From assembly GCA_015680685.1 (NCBI GenBank), contig MNCI01038233.1, positions 59,362-123,361 of the forward strand: a stretch of 64,000 bases of DNA. The letters run 5' to 3'. The notes beneath the pieces are model-generated. The model saw nothing but the letters and a program-made list of their open reading frames with translations. It was not told the DNA's origin and ran no database searches. Positions within the stretch are counted from its first letter, which is position 1. Each line of letters opens with the position of its first letter. Source of the stretch: Gnetum montanum. Its lineage: Eukaryota; Streptophyta; Gnetopsida; Gnetales; Gnetaceae. Positions 22,894 through 35,200 of the stretch are shown piece by piece. The position numbers were made by a program, and so were the translations under genes.

Positions 22894-24790
22894 CTAGGCA
22901 TAGTATGGCTTCAGGTACAAGTGGTTCACCAGATTGACAAATTTGTTATCATCGTGATCAGCAAGCTTGAATGCTCCATTGCCATAGGCCTTGACGACCA
23001 TGAAAGGCCCTTCCCAATTGGTTGAGAATTTGTTTATGGGTTCATGAACAACCTTGAGGACTAGGTCCCCCTTCTTGATTTAGCATTAATGCTAATTATG
23101 ATGGTGTTTCTACTGTTACATTTTTTGGTAATGCTCAATTTGACTAAGCGTCTACATGTGCTCCTGCTCTATCAAGTTGAGGTCCATGGTTCTCAACTCA
23201 CTATTTTAAGGCTCATAGATGAAGCTTGAGAGGATCACTTGGAGTAATGGAACTTGCAATTCAAGAGGCAAGATGGATTTAAATCCATAAACCAAATTAT
23301 ATGACATCTTACCTATGGTAGTTCATTGTTTCATGCAGTAGGCCTAGAGTATGTAAGTTAGTTGTTCGTGCTATCACCTTTTGCTACGATTGAGGATCTT
23401 CTTTAAAAGATTGATGATGACCTTGTTTGTGGACTTCACTTGGCCATTCACCTGTGAGTAGTAGGGTAATGAAAAGCAATGTTTAATTCTAAATCATTCA
23501 CAAAAGTCTTTAGTCTTAGCACTACTAAATTGTGGATCAATGTCTATGACTATGTTCATGGATAAATCAAAACGGGACACTATGTTATCAAGTATGAATT
23601 TGCAAAACTACTACAATGTAGTCTTTCTAAAGGGAATGGCCTCAACCCACTTTGTAAACTACTTAGTTGTGGTTTTGATCAAGCTATTCCCTACGAAGGA
23701 CATAGGCATTATCAGTCCTATGATGTCCAACCTCAAACATTGGAATGCCCATGTGATCTACGTTGTATGCAGTTCATTTGGTGGCACATGCACTAAGTTG
23801 CCATGAAACTAACATGTGTCACACATCTTGACCTTAAAAATGCAATCAGACTCCATGAAAGGCCAATAGTAGCCTAAGAATATGATCTTCATTGCCATTT
23901 CCTTGGGTGCTATGTGGCCTCCATAGAGTCCTTCGTGGACTTGGTCAATGATCATTTACACTTTATTGTTGCTAATGCAGGTCAATAGTATGCCATCGTA
24001 GGATCTGCGACATAAAGTGCTATCACCTATGATGATGTACTATCATGATCACTTTCATATTGTGTTATTTTGAGTAGTGGTTAGATGTTGTAGAGGTTCA
24101 CCCTATAGAAGGTACAATTTGATGTTTTTGTATGACTCTATTGCATGGGTTGTGCTTACTGTGGCTATGAATGCAATATTAGTAGTTTGCATGATAGGCA
24201 TAGTGTAGTCTACCACAAAGGTGGACAATGCGTGAAACATTTCAAGTGTAATTCTTAAGGCTAACATAGCTAATGCATCAACAATGGAGTTTTTGTTGCA
24301 AGGGATATGTTGAACATTAGGAGTTGCAAATTGCTTGATCAGGTGCTTTGCCAGGTCATACTAAGGTTGTAGGTGTTGAGATTTACAAGCATAAACCTTT
24401 GTGACTTGGTTGACAAATAGCTGGGAATCTCCTTGGATCACTAGGTTTTGTATTCCTAGGTTGCGAGCTCTTAAGATCCCTCAAAGGATACCCTGATACT
24501 CTGCCACGTTGTTAGTGCATGGGAATGTAAAATAGTATGTGAAGGATCAGATCTCCCTAGAGGGAAGTGTGATTATGGTAGTGGCACTACCCCCTTGAGA
24601 GGTTGAAGGATCATCAAAGTGTAAGAGTGCCTCAAAGTTGTCAAGAACTTGACTTATGCTAGTGGCATGCTCATTTGGAAATTTCAAATCTATGGTTGCT
24701 TGGTCATTAATTGGGGAAGCTGTAAGTTAGTAGCTATTTCTTGATGTTTGGTTGATGCTTATGCAATGTAATGTAGATCAAACTCTGTAG
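22894..24790 (-). pseudogene. Tat-lineage Ty3 pol remnant: RNase H and integrase
   Basis: Minus-strand reading from 24790 gives the RT-RNase H connection (EHATSISQVLDNFEALLHFDD). An RNase H of the second, plant Tat-type kind follows: SQGGSATTIITLPS, NNVAEYQGIL, GDSQLFVNQV and VDALAMLAL. Integrase then shows VHEGLYGGHIAPKEMA, KMCDTC, RLDIIG, DPQFSSAKTKDF and NGQVKSTNK, and ends LVNHLYLKPYYA-stop. The third catalytic residue is K instead of E, and the second catalytic motif is altered. Gag, PR and RT are missing, so the element is 5'-truncated. Confidence 0.85.
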
Positions 24791-24849
24791 TTATTACTTT
24801 CCAATATGCAATGCAATTGATCTCATAGATATTGATTGTAACTGCTTGG

Positions 24850-25080
24850 AGTACATTGCTCTAGCAGATGCTCCACAGATGAGGAAGTTTGCACTATGTT
24901 TTAGTACAAACATCCCAAGGGATGTTGCCCAATCATGGCACATCTACAATAACTAGGAGCATATGCACTTAATTGCAAATTTGTTAAAAAATATATGCCC
25001 ATATGGTTACCTTATCCTCAAGGTAACTACTGGTAGAACCTCTAACTAATGTATTATCCTAGTGAACCTTTGCCACAACT
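24850..25080 (+). pseudogene. gag C-terminus, second long copy
   Basis: The frame with YKHPKGCCPIMAHLQ, then GAYALN and LPYPQGN, matches YDHPKGCCPIISHMQ, GVYTLNP and LPYPQGN of the 57.6 kb gag. Stops interrupt it. After it (25081-25650) comes the proline/serine-rich linker seen before PR in the relatives. Confidence 0.7.
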
Positions 25081-25679
25081 GGTAGAGCACTATTATTAGT
25101 AGTGGCAATAACCTCAATCATAGGCTATGCCACCACCCCATCAACAATATCCATACAGGTAGATAGATCCATATGGATATTTCATTCAACATATATTATC
25201 ACATGGTAATGCAACTATTCAGACCCTACAGTACTATCTAGTAGAATACCACATATTAATGCCACTGAGGATAAATCCAAACTCAGATGTGCATCCACCA
25301 ATAGCTAGTCGTTCTAATCAAATACCTAAATCCTCTACCATTAGTGCCACCTCTTATTATGTAGGTGGAATTATCATCACAACCATAGCAAAAGAGTGCT
25401 ATGAGGGTAGTTAATATGCATGAATAGATGGGTACCTACAAGTCTCAACCCAAGAAATGACCATTCTTCATAACAAGTCTAGAAAAGATTCAATAGATGG
25501 GAAATACATCTACTTCCACCCCATCTACATTAAGTCCTTCTCAACATAGTAAGCTTTCAACTTCATCACAATCAAATGTCGCAACTTTTATCTTACTTAG
25601 ACAATAACTCATTGGATTAAGGCATGAATTCTTCCATAGAAGAGAACTGATCCAGGAAGTCCCTTGGTTTATCTCAAAG

Positions 25680-26080
25680 TAGTAGGACAAAAACCATGCA
25701 AAGCTCTACTGGATTCTAGGTCTGAAGTGAACCTGATATCTCAAGAAATGTATCAAGCCTAGAACCTACCACCACTAAAGAAAAGTAACATTCACTTAGA
25801 GCTTGCAGACCAGTCAATCACAGTTCTAATTAGATAAGTGAATGATGTGATTACTATCATCAATGGCTAGTCATACCTTGGTGATTTTCTAGTTATTTAT
25901 GTGGAGAAAAACAAGGGAGAATTCTTAATTATCATGGGAAGAGCTTGGCTAAGCACCATGGATGCGATGCTTGGAATTCATGATTTTTCCTTGAAAATTT
26001 CCAAGGAAGATGAGGCCAAAATCATATAAGGGTGGAGAGTTCCATGTATCACATATAGTTATAATGGGTGTAATTGTATG
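25680..26080 (+). pseudogene. Aspartic protease, second long copy
   Basis: It reads KALLDSRSEVNLISQEMYQA, then FLIIMGRAWLSTMDAMLGIHD and FSLKISKED. The active-site triad is D-S-R, so the catalytic glycine has been lost. Stops interrupt the frame. Confidence 0.75.
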
Positions 26081-26357
26081 CAAAGAATCTAGGCAATCAA
26101 ATGATAAGAGACCAAGGCATGTAATAAATGTGTTAAAACAAGATGTCTATGTAGGAGCCACCCACGAAGAGGGCATCTAGTGGCTAATTACAAGTGAAGA
26201 AACTCAATCTGACAAGTACATGGGTCTTGAAGAACAAGTCATTAGTATCTATGTTGTAGAAACAGATAAGTTAGAATAGCTAAGGAAAGGACACTCCTAC
26301 CCTTAAAATAATCAAGAAGGAGAAATAGACTAGGGACACCTTGAGATCCTAGACATA

Positions 26358-27300
26358 ATGGAACAAGAACCACTAGAATTAAAAGCCCTACTGAAAACAT
26401 TAGAATATGAATTTCTAAACAACAAGAAGCCAATGATTATTAACACCAACCTAGATAAAGAACAGAAAAGGAAACTACGAGAAGTGCTTAACAAATGGCC
26501 TATAGAGTTTGCATGGTCTTATGATGAGATCATGGGAATTGATCCACAAATTTGTTAACATCGGATTTATACTAATCCTGCAGTCAAACTAAAATGTCAA
26601 CCTCAATGAAGGCTCAATTCTAAACTCAAGGAGGTAGTCAAGAAATAATGGAAAAATTTGCTAAAGGTAGGATTCATGTATCCCATTGCAGATAATGAAT
26701 GGATTAGTCCTTCAGTGATAGTTCCAAATAATGGAGGTAAATAGTGCATCTGCATTGACTTCCGGATGTTAAACTTAGCCATATTTAAGGATCACTTTCC
26801 ACTGTCATTTGTTAATGAGGTCCTAGACACAATTTCAGGACATGAGTATTACAATTTTCTACATGGGTATAATAAATACAATCAAATCTACATTACACCT
26901 AAAGACTAAGAGAAAACCATGTTCACTAGTCCATGGGGAATGTTTGCTTACAAATAGATGCCTTTTGATCTTTACAATGCACTAGCAACCTTCCAGAGGA
27001 TGGTACTAGGTATCTTCTAGAAGCAGATAGGGAATGCTATTGAAGTCTTTATGGATGATTTTTTCACATATGGGCTAGATTTCAAACAAGCACTAGACTA
27101 ATTGGAGCAAGTACTTAAAATATGTGTTGAAACTAACCTAAAGATCAATTGGTAGAAGAACCATCTTATGATCCAAAAAGACATAGTGGTAGGACATAAA
27201 ATCTAGTAGAAGGATGTTAATGTAGATAAAAAAAAAGAGTCATCCAAAATATCACTCAATAGCCACAGATAGTAAAAGATATAAGATCCTTTTTAGGCCA
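26358..27300 (+). pseudogene. Reverse transcriptase with linker, second long copy
   Basis: The linker EQEPLELKALLKTLEYEFL (26358-26558 open) leads into RT. RT shows FKDHFPLSF, then FTSPWGMFAYK, MPFDLYNALATFQRM, and the catalytic EVFMDDFFTYGLDF near 27045, then VVGHKI. Frameshifts and stops are frequent. Confidence 0.8.
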
Positions 27301-27439
27301 TATAGGATACTATAGAAAGTTCATTGAAAAATTTTCAAACATAGCCAAATCGCTTGTGAAAGTCATGAAGAAGGATGCACCCTTTGAGTGGACTAAGTCA
27401 TGTGAAAAGGCATTTGAAGCCTTAAAGTAGAAATTAGTA

Positions 27440-27865
27440 GATACACCAATCCCCCAAGCCCTGGATTAGTCAAGACCGTTTCATATCATGATTGATGCTT
27501 CTAACTATGCACTTTTTGTAGTATTGACACAACTTGATGATCAGAAAAGACCATACTACATTCACTGTACCAGCAAGAGCATCACCGAAGAACAACTAAA
27601 TTACATCACAACTGAAAAGAAGCTAATGATTATGATTTACATGCTTAAAAATTTCAAACATTATGTGCTTGGTTACCAAATCTATGTCCACATTAAGGAT
27701 AGTGCCATTTGATTTCTTATGAACAAACTAGTGGTTAGTCCTAGAGTGATAGGATGGCTTGTCATTCTTCAAGAGTTTGACATCATGATTATTGATAAAA
27801 AAGGAACAAAAAATATAATAGCTGATAATTTATCAATTTTGAAATGGGATTCAAATAATTGAGTG
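27440..27865 (+). pseudogene. RNase H, second long copy
   Basis: It shows PFHIMIDASNYALFVVLTQL, YYIHCTSKSITEEQLNYITT, FKHYVLGYQIYVHIKDSAI and then VILQEFDIMIIDKKG. 27488-27712 is open for 74 codons. The TDH motif seen in copy 1 has become IKD. Confidence 0.8.
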
Positions 27866-28129
27866 GAACCTTTAGCAGACTAGTTTTTTAACGAGGATTT
27901 GTTTATCATAATAGTAAAGGTTGTAGATTTACCAAGGAAGCCAAGGACTGTAGAGTACCTGACTTATCTAATAGTACAAGAGCTTCTTTTTTAATGGAGT
28001 AGAAAAAAATGTGAACAATTCCTTCATAGAGCCAAAAGATACATGGAAATCAATGATAACCTATACAAGATCTGTTCAAATGGGCTTGTCATATGCTGTT
28101 TTCTTGATTGTGATTAGTAGAGAGTTTTA

Positions 28130-29290
28130 CAGGATGTTCATGAAGGTCCATGTGGTGGCCACTATGTAGGGCATAGAATGACACTCAAACTATTAATGGT
28201 AGACTTATTTTGATGTAATTTATTTAGAGATGACCATACTTTTTCACAATCTTATGAATGTTGTCAAAGGGATGGAGGAATTATAGCTAGATATGAAGGA
28301 CCACAACATTGGATATAGTCATTGGAGCCTTTTAATACATGGGGAATTGATTTTATGAGACCCATTCAACCAATGTCAAATAGAAAAGCATATATTATTG
28401 TTATTGTGGATTATTGCACAAAGTGGGTGGAGGCAACAACTATAAAAGATTGTATAGCAAAGATAGCTACCAATTTTTTTGAAAAACATGTGGTGAACAT
28501 ATTTTGAGTACCAAGAATGCTTATATCAGATAATGGAACTAACTTCATTAGTGCTACCTTTAAGAAACTCATAAAACAACTTGGAGTTAACCATCATCTC
28601 ACAACACCGTATCATCCCAAAGCAAATGATCAAGCTAAAGTCACTGATCATGAAATTACTAGAATACTCACTAAGATAATTAGTAGGTTTAGATGGGATT
28701 AAAGTACTAAATTAAATGAGGCTCTATGAACCTATAGGACATCTTGGAAACTACCTATAGGATATACACCATACAAGTTGGTCTATGGCAAGTTGCCAAC
28801 TCTTCCACTCTAGGCGGAGCTTCACACTTTAGCTATTGCTAGTGAACTTGACCTTAATCTAAGTTTAGTCCAAAAGGAACGTCTAATGAACTTGAATCGT
28901 TTACATAAAAATTAGCTAGTAGCACTCATGGGTAATGAAGTTCATAGGTATTACTTCAAAATTATGCATGATTCAAAGATAAGAACTATAACTATACAAT
29001 TGGGTGACAAGGTTCTTTATTATAATCTTGGTCATTTACCCCAGAAAGCTAAATTCCAAACACTTTAGGAGGAACCATACATTGTGCAAGTGACTTATCC
29101 ATTTGGTGCCTTACATATTCACCACCCATTTAGTCCACATAAGCTTATCCTTGTTAATTTTCAACAAGTCAAACCATATTACAAATATTCAAAAGAGTCT
29201 ATTCAACCTAACCATGAGCCTTCTACTTGTTCTATCTTCTGTTTACCTGATCTTAATAATAGTCATGGGGAAGTCAATTTAGAGCTGTAG
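28130..29290 (+). pseudogene. Integrase, second long copy
   Basis: The HHCC part begins HEGPCGGHYVGHRMT. The core shows WGIDFMRPIQPMS, VDYCTKWVEATTIKD, ISDNGTNFISATF and then NDQAKVTDHEI. The third catalytic acid is K rather than E. The C-terminal part (LPIGYTPYKLVYGKLP, QLGDKVLYYN, VNFQQVKPYY) ends at 29290 after a GGGGAAG tract. No chromodomain is present. Confidence 0.8.
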
Positions 29291-30765
29291 GTACCTTACT
29301 AAATTTTTCATTTTCTTCCATTTTTCACATTCTTTAATGTTTTCTTAGTCTTTGATCTTTCATTTATTAAAATTTTCACATTCTTTGATATATCTTTCAA
29401 TTATTTGAAATTTTCCATTCTTTTAACATTTTTCATTCTTTACACTTTTTCACAATTCTTACTATCTCTTTCATTTCTTTCATACTTTTTTTCAAACCTT
29501 TTGTAAATAATTTTGATTACTAATAAGACACGTTGAATAATGGTAAGATATAGTCCAATAAGGTGAAGATTTCTCTATCTTATCAAGTCAAAAGGGACTA
29601 ATAATTTGAATAGTGAGCCCACATCATCCATCCACCCATTCCATTAATAAGAGGTTCTTACCATGGCCATGAAGATATTCTTTTCCATCATACAACTAAG
29701 AATAAACTTGTGATCATTATGCCTAGACCAAAAAGTGAAGAACCAAGTGGAAATGAAAAGGGTGTGACATCAAGGGGATTCGTGGATTCTTTTGGATTAT
29801 TGTTGTGAGTTCTATTGTGTTACTAAGGTTGTATTATATCCTTATAGATCTAATAAAAAATGTAAGTAAGAGTCAAATAAGTGCTACCTAAAAAGGTTGA
29901 CATAAATAAAAAAAATCATAAAATAAGTTTCTAGGGGTCCCATTGAAAAGACATGTTACCCATGCCTGAAGGTAGGTGGCTTCTTAGAAATCTAAAAACA
30001 AACTAAAGTGCCATGAATAAACTCCTTCCTTGAAAATACGCCAAGTGATGATACTCTATGTAACATTGATAGTCTTATAATTGTAATTCCAAGAGATGAA
30101 ATGATGTGATGTCATTGGATGATGTTCTAGACATGGTTTGAATCATGGACAGAAAGGCTAGTGATTACTTTAACCACTAATAAAGCACAATAATTCATTA
30201 TGCCTATGGTAGGATACCTCACATCTCAATTTCTGCAATCCCTTTTAAGTCCATTTCACCTCACTATCAGAATAGCCATAACTTATGATTTTATGTAACA
30301 TGGTGTTATTTTTCCAATTTGGTGGTACTAACATGTGTGTTTTTCTAAATAAGTATGTGTTACATTCAACTCCTTAGGTACCTAAGGACACTTTTCAGCA
30401 TGGTTATACAAGGGCATTAAGGACTGGAGCCTACTTTGGGAAGAATCCACTTGTATAACTATTGTATTTTATACCTACCAAGAAATTCCACATCATCTTG
30501 AATCTTCCAGCATCAAGAGATGTTAATAAACACTTCCCATATCATTTAGATTTTTTGTTCTCATGACATGAATCGATTACCCTTTAAACCCATCTTATGA
30601 ACTTTCATAGCCCGAGATTCCTTCTCTATAAACTTTCAATAATGAACTTTTGACCAACATATGCATATCTCCTTCATCCAAACCCTCTACGAAACCTTAA
30701 AACCTTTCAAACATATGAAAGAATCAATTTTTTCCATCAAACCCTTATAAAAATGTAATTTCTTA
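29291..30765 (+). other. 3' noncoding region of the second long copy
   Basis: AT-rich, with T/C-rich runs at 29300-29500. It is related to 5836-7384 in order and wording, for example the CATGGTGTTATT/ACTAACATG stretch and the phrase beginning 'tacaagggcat'. I see no gene. Confidence 0.5.
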
Positions 30766-30767
30766 GG

Positions 30768-30846
30768 CTCTGATATCGGGTCTACATCGATATTGGATCT
30801 TCAATGTCAAGTCCCTAATATCAGATCATACAAAACTTATATATAC
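30768..30846 (+). promoter_or_regulatory. GATATC-type word cluster followed by TATA-like box
   Basis: CTGATATCGGG, ATCGATAT and TAATATCAGATC are spaced over about 55 bp and followed by TTATATATAC at 30837-30846. It occupies the place of the palindrome/TATA segment of copy 1 (7385-7470). LTR U3 or internal promoter remain alternatives. Confidence 0.4.
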
Positions 30847-31025
30847 ATGGGGAATTAGCTAATTTTTTCATCATTTTTCATATGCACACAAGGGAGATTT
30901 TTTAACTTTTCTTCTTTAATTTAAGCCTTGACCTCCTAGCTTTCCCAAGTCATATCTTCCCTATTATCGCTCCAATTTTTGTGATTTTTGAACCTATTTG
31001 ATTTTTAAGTGCTCATATTAGTCAT

Positions 31026-31074
31026 GGGTGGGGAGGGGGGGTCAAGGGGTGGGTGGGGGTGGGGGTGCGCAAGG
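31026..31074 (+). other. G-quadruplex-forming G tract
   Basis: At least six runs of three or more G with one- to four-base loops lie in 49 bp, by far the densest G run of this AT-rich window. It sits between the TATA-like box at 30837 and the ORF at 31440, on the sense strand of the element. G-quadruplex motifs are known to be frequent near plant LTRs. Confidence 0.8.
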
Positions 31075-31439
31075 GTGCTAGTTAGGAAAGTTTGATCCAA
31101 TTTTTTGAAAAATTCTAATGCTTGAAAAGTATTTTAAGCATAAGTATGAAGTGAAACTTAAAAATTTTTAATAAGACTAATCATGAGGAAGCTAGAACAC
31201 TCAAATAATATTGTTAAGGAACCATAACCAATCATAATGAGCCATAAATAAGAGAAAAATAGATAACTATGAGGAGTCACAAAGAAAATAACACTTATGG
31301 GGTAACTTTCTAGAATTTTATCTAACTTTGTAATCATAAACTAAGAACATAATGTGACTAAGGGTATGAGTAAGGTATGGAGACATTAAGAATAAATGTA
31401 AATACCTTAGTAATTTTTAATCCTTAATGATTGCAGATC

Positions 31440-31985
31440 ATCTCAAAGAGAGAAGTAGAAGGAGGACCCTCACAAGGTGCAAGTAAGAGATTGAGAGGCT
31501 AAGGTAGAGGAACATGAGGAGCAGGAAGACCAATAATTTAGCATTCATCAAGAAACTCTTGCTATATGACAAGCGGCCCAAGGAGAGGTAGAGGAATCAC
31601 AAGTGCCAAGATAATGCCTTATGTTATCACAGGACTACCTGTAAGCCATTCAAGAAAGGTCTATCTTGACCATAGTCATTATAGAGATGAACTTTGACCC
31701 ATTTGTGGAGTTCACCACCATGGCCCATGCTTTCTAATAGTGGTGAATGGTACCTTGGGGAAACCTACCAATTTTGGCACAATAAGGAAAAGGGTACCAT
31801 AGATAACACTAGAGGTGTCTCAGTTTCATTCCTGATCAAGGCAATTTTAGAAGCTCTAAATATACCCAATGCAGGGGTAGGGTTTGCATATTAGTCCACC
31901 TAATTAGATCCTAAAACCAAAAAATTATGTCTAAAATAGGCATATGGCAAAGAAGATAAGGGTTATAATGAGAAATAATCCTTTA
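31440..31985 (+). pseudogene. Uncharacterised retroelement ORF downstream of pol, second copy
   Basis: After a degenerate basic start region the frame shows SNSGEWYLGETYQFWHNKEK and VSVSFLIKAILEALNIP (31694-31894 open for 66 codons), then a KKLCLK...YGKEDKGYNE-like stretch. The blocks align with EWYMGETF...VSYLVQAIAKALG at 8315-8440 in copy 1. Function is unknown. Its place after pol argues for an element-borne accessory ORF. Confidence 0.5.
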
Positions 31986-32275
31986 TTTTCTCACCCTCTC
32001 TCATTTTGAGTTTATCATACTCACTTTGTAAAACTAATAATTTTGATTGCTTAACAATAGAAGTTCCCTCATACGTAGCTTCTAAAGTTTGCCAAAATTA
32101 TTTGGTCATTTTACATCCTACTACCCTATTAAATTTAGATTTTTTCAATGCACAATATAAACAATTTTTTGCTTTTAAATCAAACATGGACTTATCCTTT
32201 AATTCTTATGTTCATTTGTTGCAAGGCTTGATGATGCTGGTGGAGTTATCAATAGGCAAAGTATAGCCTTCAAGG
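31986..32275 (+). other. Unassigned stretch with an 86-codon open frame
   Basis: An open frame at 32006-32266 (MSLSYSLCKTNNFDCLTIEV...) does not resemble any family I recognise. It lies at the seam between two transposons and may be a chance frame. Confidence 0.3.
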
Positions 32276-35200
32276 ATTAACTCCCACACTTCAAATTCAA
32301 AGGATTCAAAAAGTCCTTACATTTTAGATTTCTAGTAGGTGAATTTGAATCCATCAAACATGGATAGATTTGTGTAAGATGTTCCCTCTATTGTTCACTC
32401 TTGAAGTTGGACATAATAGGTAGAAATGCTCCAAGTGTTACAACTATGGCTAGGTTGGCTACAAGAGTTTTAATTGCTCAAAGAATTTGAATAATGGTGG
32501 CTTTTAATAGGAAGGAAAAGCTCCAAGGGGCCATGATGGTTCCTAAACACAAGCTCATGTTTATGTTTTAATTGATCAATTGATGAAGGAACAACCTAAC
32601 ATGGTGATGGAGATGGAAGGTATGATATCAAGTTTTGGTTCTCTTCAATTCTTGTTCTAGTCATTCTTTTGTTGATCCTTCAATAGTTAAAAGGGTGGAC
32701 TTGATATGTAAGTCCCTATCCCAATGGCTTACTATTAGTATTATGGGTGGTAGTACGCTTGTTGTAGACCAAGTTTATAAATCCATTCGTTTAATTATCT
32801 AAGATGTTTCTTAGCCTTATGACCTCCATGTCATGAGCTTAGGAGACTACGACATCATTCTAGGGATGGATTCATTAGTGCATTTCCATGGTAGCCTAGA
32901 TTATTATTGCAAGACATTATCCTTAGTATCAAAAAAGGGTGTACAAGTGATTGTACATATGAAACCCCATAAGATTAAGATAGACATGGCTTCATCAAGA
33001 TCTTGTCATTGTTTATTGTGGAAAGGTCATCCCTATTTCATAGTCTCTATTAGTGAGGTTTCTCCATCTCTAGGGGTTGATCAAATCCTTATAGCTTGTG
33101 AATTTTCTAATGTATTTCTATTAGAATGCCAGGTTTGCCTCCTAGGTGAGAGGTAAAGTTTGAGATTTAATCTTAAACATGGTACCGAACCTATGTCCAG
33201 AGCTCTGCATAGGATGTCACCTATCAAATTGGTACAACTCAATGTCCAACATTAGGAACTTCCAAATAAAGGCTTGATTCCTCAAGTGTATCTCCATGGG
33301 AAGCTCTTGTCATCTTTGTCAAAAACAGGGATGGAAGCATGAGGTTATGCATTAACTATCAACAACTAAATCAAGTGAAAGTAAAGAACATATTTCCATT
33401 GCCTCACATAGATGATTTTTTTTGACCAATTAGGGGATGCTTAGTTTTTCTCAAAGATAGATTTGAAGTTAGGATACCACTAGGTTTGCATTGGAGAAGG
33501 TGATATTTCTAAGATAGCTTTCAAGACTCAATATGGGCATTATGAGTTCTTGGTTCTACCATTTGGATTGACTAATGCTCTAGTAGTGTTTATGCATCTC
33601 ATGAATAGTGTCATCAAGTGATACTTAGATTAATTTTTCATTGTTTTCATTGATGACATATTGATATATTCAGCATCAAATGACATACATGAGGATCATC
33701 TAAGAACTATCTTGCAAACACCTAGAGAACATCGACTCTATGCTCAACCTTCAAAATTCTCATTTTGGCATCATGAGATCTAATCCTTGGAACATGTCAT
33801 CTTAGAGGATGGAATAGTGGTAGATCCTGCTATGATATTAGTCATTAGGGATTAGCCTATTATTGAGGATGTCAGAGAGGTGTGTAGATATCTTGGCTTG
33901 GTATAGGTTATTATCAGAGGTTAATTGAGAACTTCTCTTGCATTTCTTGACCTCTCATGAAGCTATTGTAAAAGGATGTTAGGTTTTTATGGAATCCTCA
34001 TTATCATGCTACTTTTGAGGAGCTTAAGAGTAGATTAACATCAACTCCAATATTTGTGACACCTACCCCTAGTGAACCCTTTGATGTATGCATAGTTATA
34101 TCAGGAGAAGGTTATGGATGTGTCCTTATGTGGAAGGAAAAGGTAATAGCATATGCCTCAAGATAATTGAGGCCTCATTAGTCATGCTATCCCACCCATG
34201 ATCTTGAGTTGGGAGTAGTGGTGTTTACCTTGAAGGTCTAACATCATTATCTCTTTGGAGATAAATTGACCATTTAGACTAATCATAAAGGACTCCAATA
34301 TCTAATGAACCAAGCATAGTTAAACCTACAAAAATGATGATGGATAGAGTTATTAGCTAATTTTGACTTTACCATCTATTACCAACCAGGAAAAAGTAAT
34401 GTGGTTGTAAATGTCTTGAATGGGGTGGCTAGTAAACTCTATAGTCTTATGATGTAGTTTGATGTACCAGACGATATTCATGTAGAAAGGGGACATGATT
34501 CTTGATACATATAGCTTTAGGGATATGGTGATTTCTTAGTTATAGTGAATGCATTGGAACTACTTTATCATAAGGATCGGGTGTGTGTATCCATTGCCTT
34601 GTAAAAATTCTTACTAGAGGAGGCTCATCTCAGTCAACTTCAAATGCATCTAGGTAGAGATAAGATGTACCAAATGCTAAGTTATACTAGTGGCCAAGAA
34701 TGAAGAGGTAGGTTGGAGAATTTATAGCAAAGTGCTTAATTTATCAACAACTTAAGTTATAGCATCAATGACTAGGTGGTTATTTGTACCCTCACATAAT
34801 TCTAGAGTGGAAGTGGAAGGTAATTAGTTTGGACTTTATTACTGGATTACCTCGCACTAAGGGTAGTAAGGATGTTATCCTTATGGTGGTTGACTTGTTA
34901 ACAAAATTTGCCCTCTTTCTTGCAACAAAGACTATGACTAGTGTTGAGAATGTGACATTATCATTTATCATGGAGATTGTTTGACTACATGATATTCCTT
35001 CCAATATTGTGTAAGATCATGATGCCAAATTCACCTCACAATTCTAGAAAGAATTTATGACAAGCCTATGTAATAGAATGAACTTGAGTTCAGAATATCA
35101 TCCTCAAACAACTGGATAGGTTGAATGGGTTAACTAGGTGTTAGAAGACATGCTTCAAGCATGCACGTTACAGTCTTCAAACTCTTGGGATAGTTTGTTA

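Larger units (their letters stand above)
24850..31985 (+). mobile_element. Athila/Tat-type Ty3 retrotransposon, second long copy, degenerate
   Basis: The order is gag C-part, PR, RT, RNase H, INT, 1.5 kb spacer, palindrome/TATA segment, G-rich tract, ORF, the same order as copy 1. The 5' side abuts the truncated Tat element, beyond which lies a gag N-part of the same clade (18128-19150). One element split by a nested insertion is possible but not proven, because the middle of gag is absent from both sides. The right edge is where chromovirus-side sequence begins. Confidence 0.7.
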
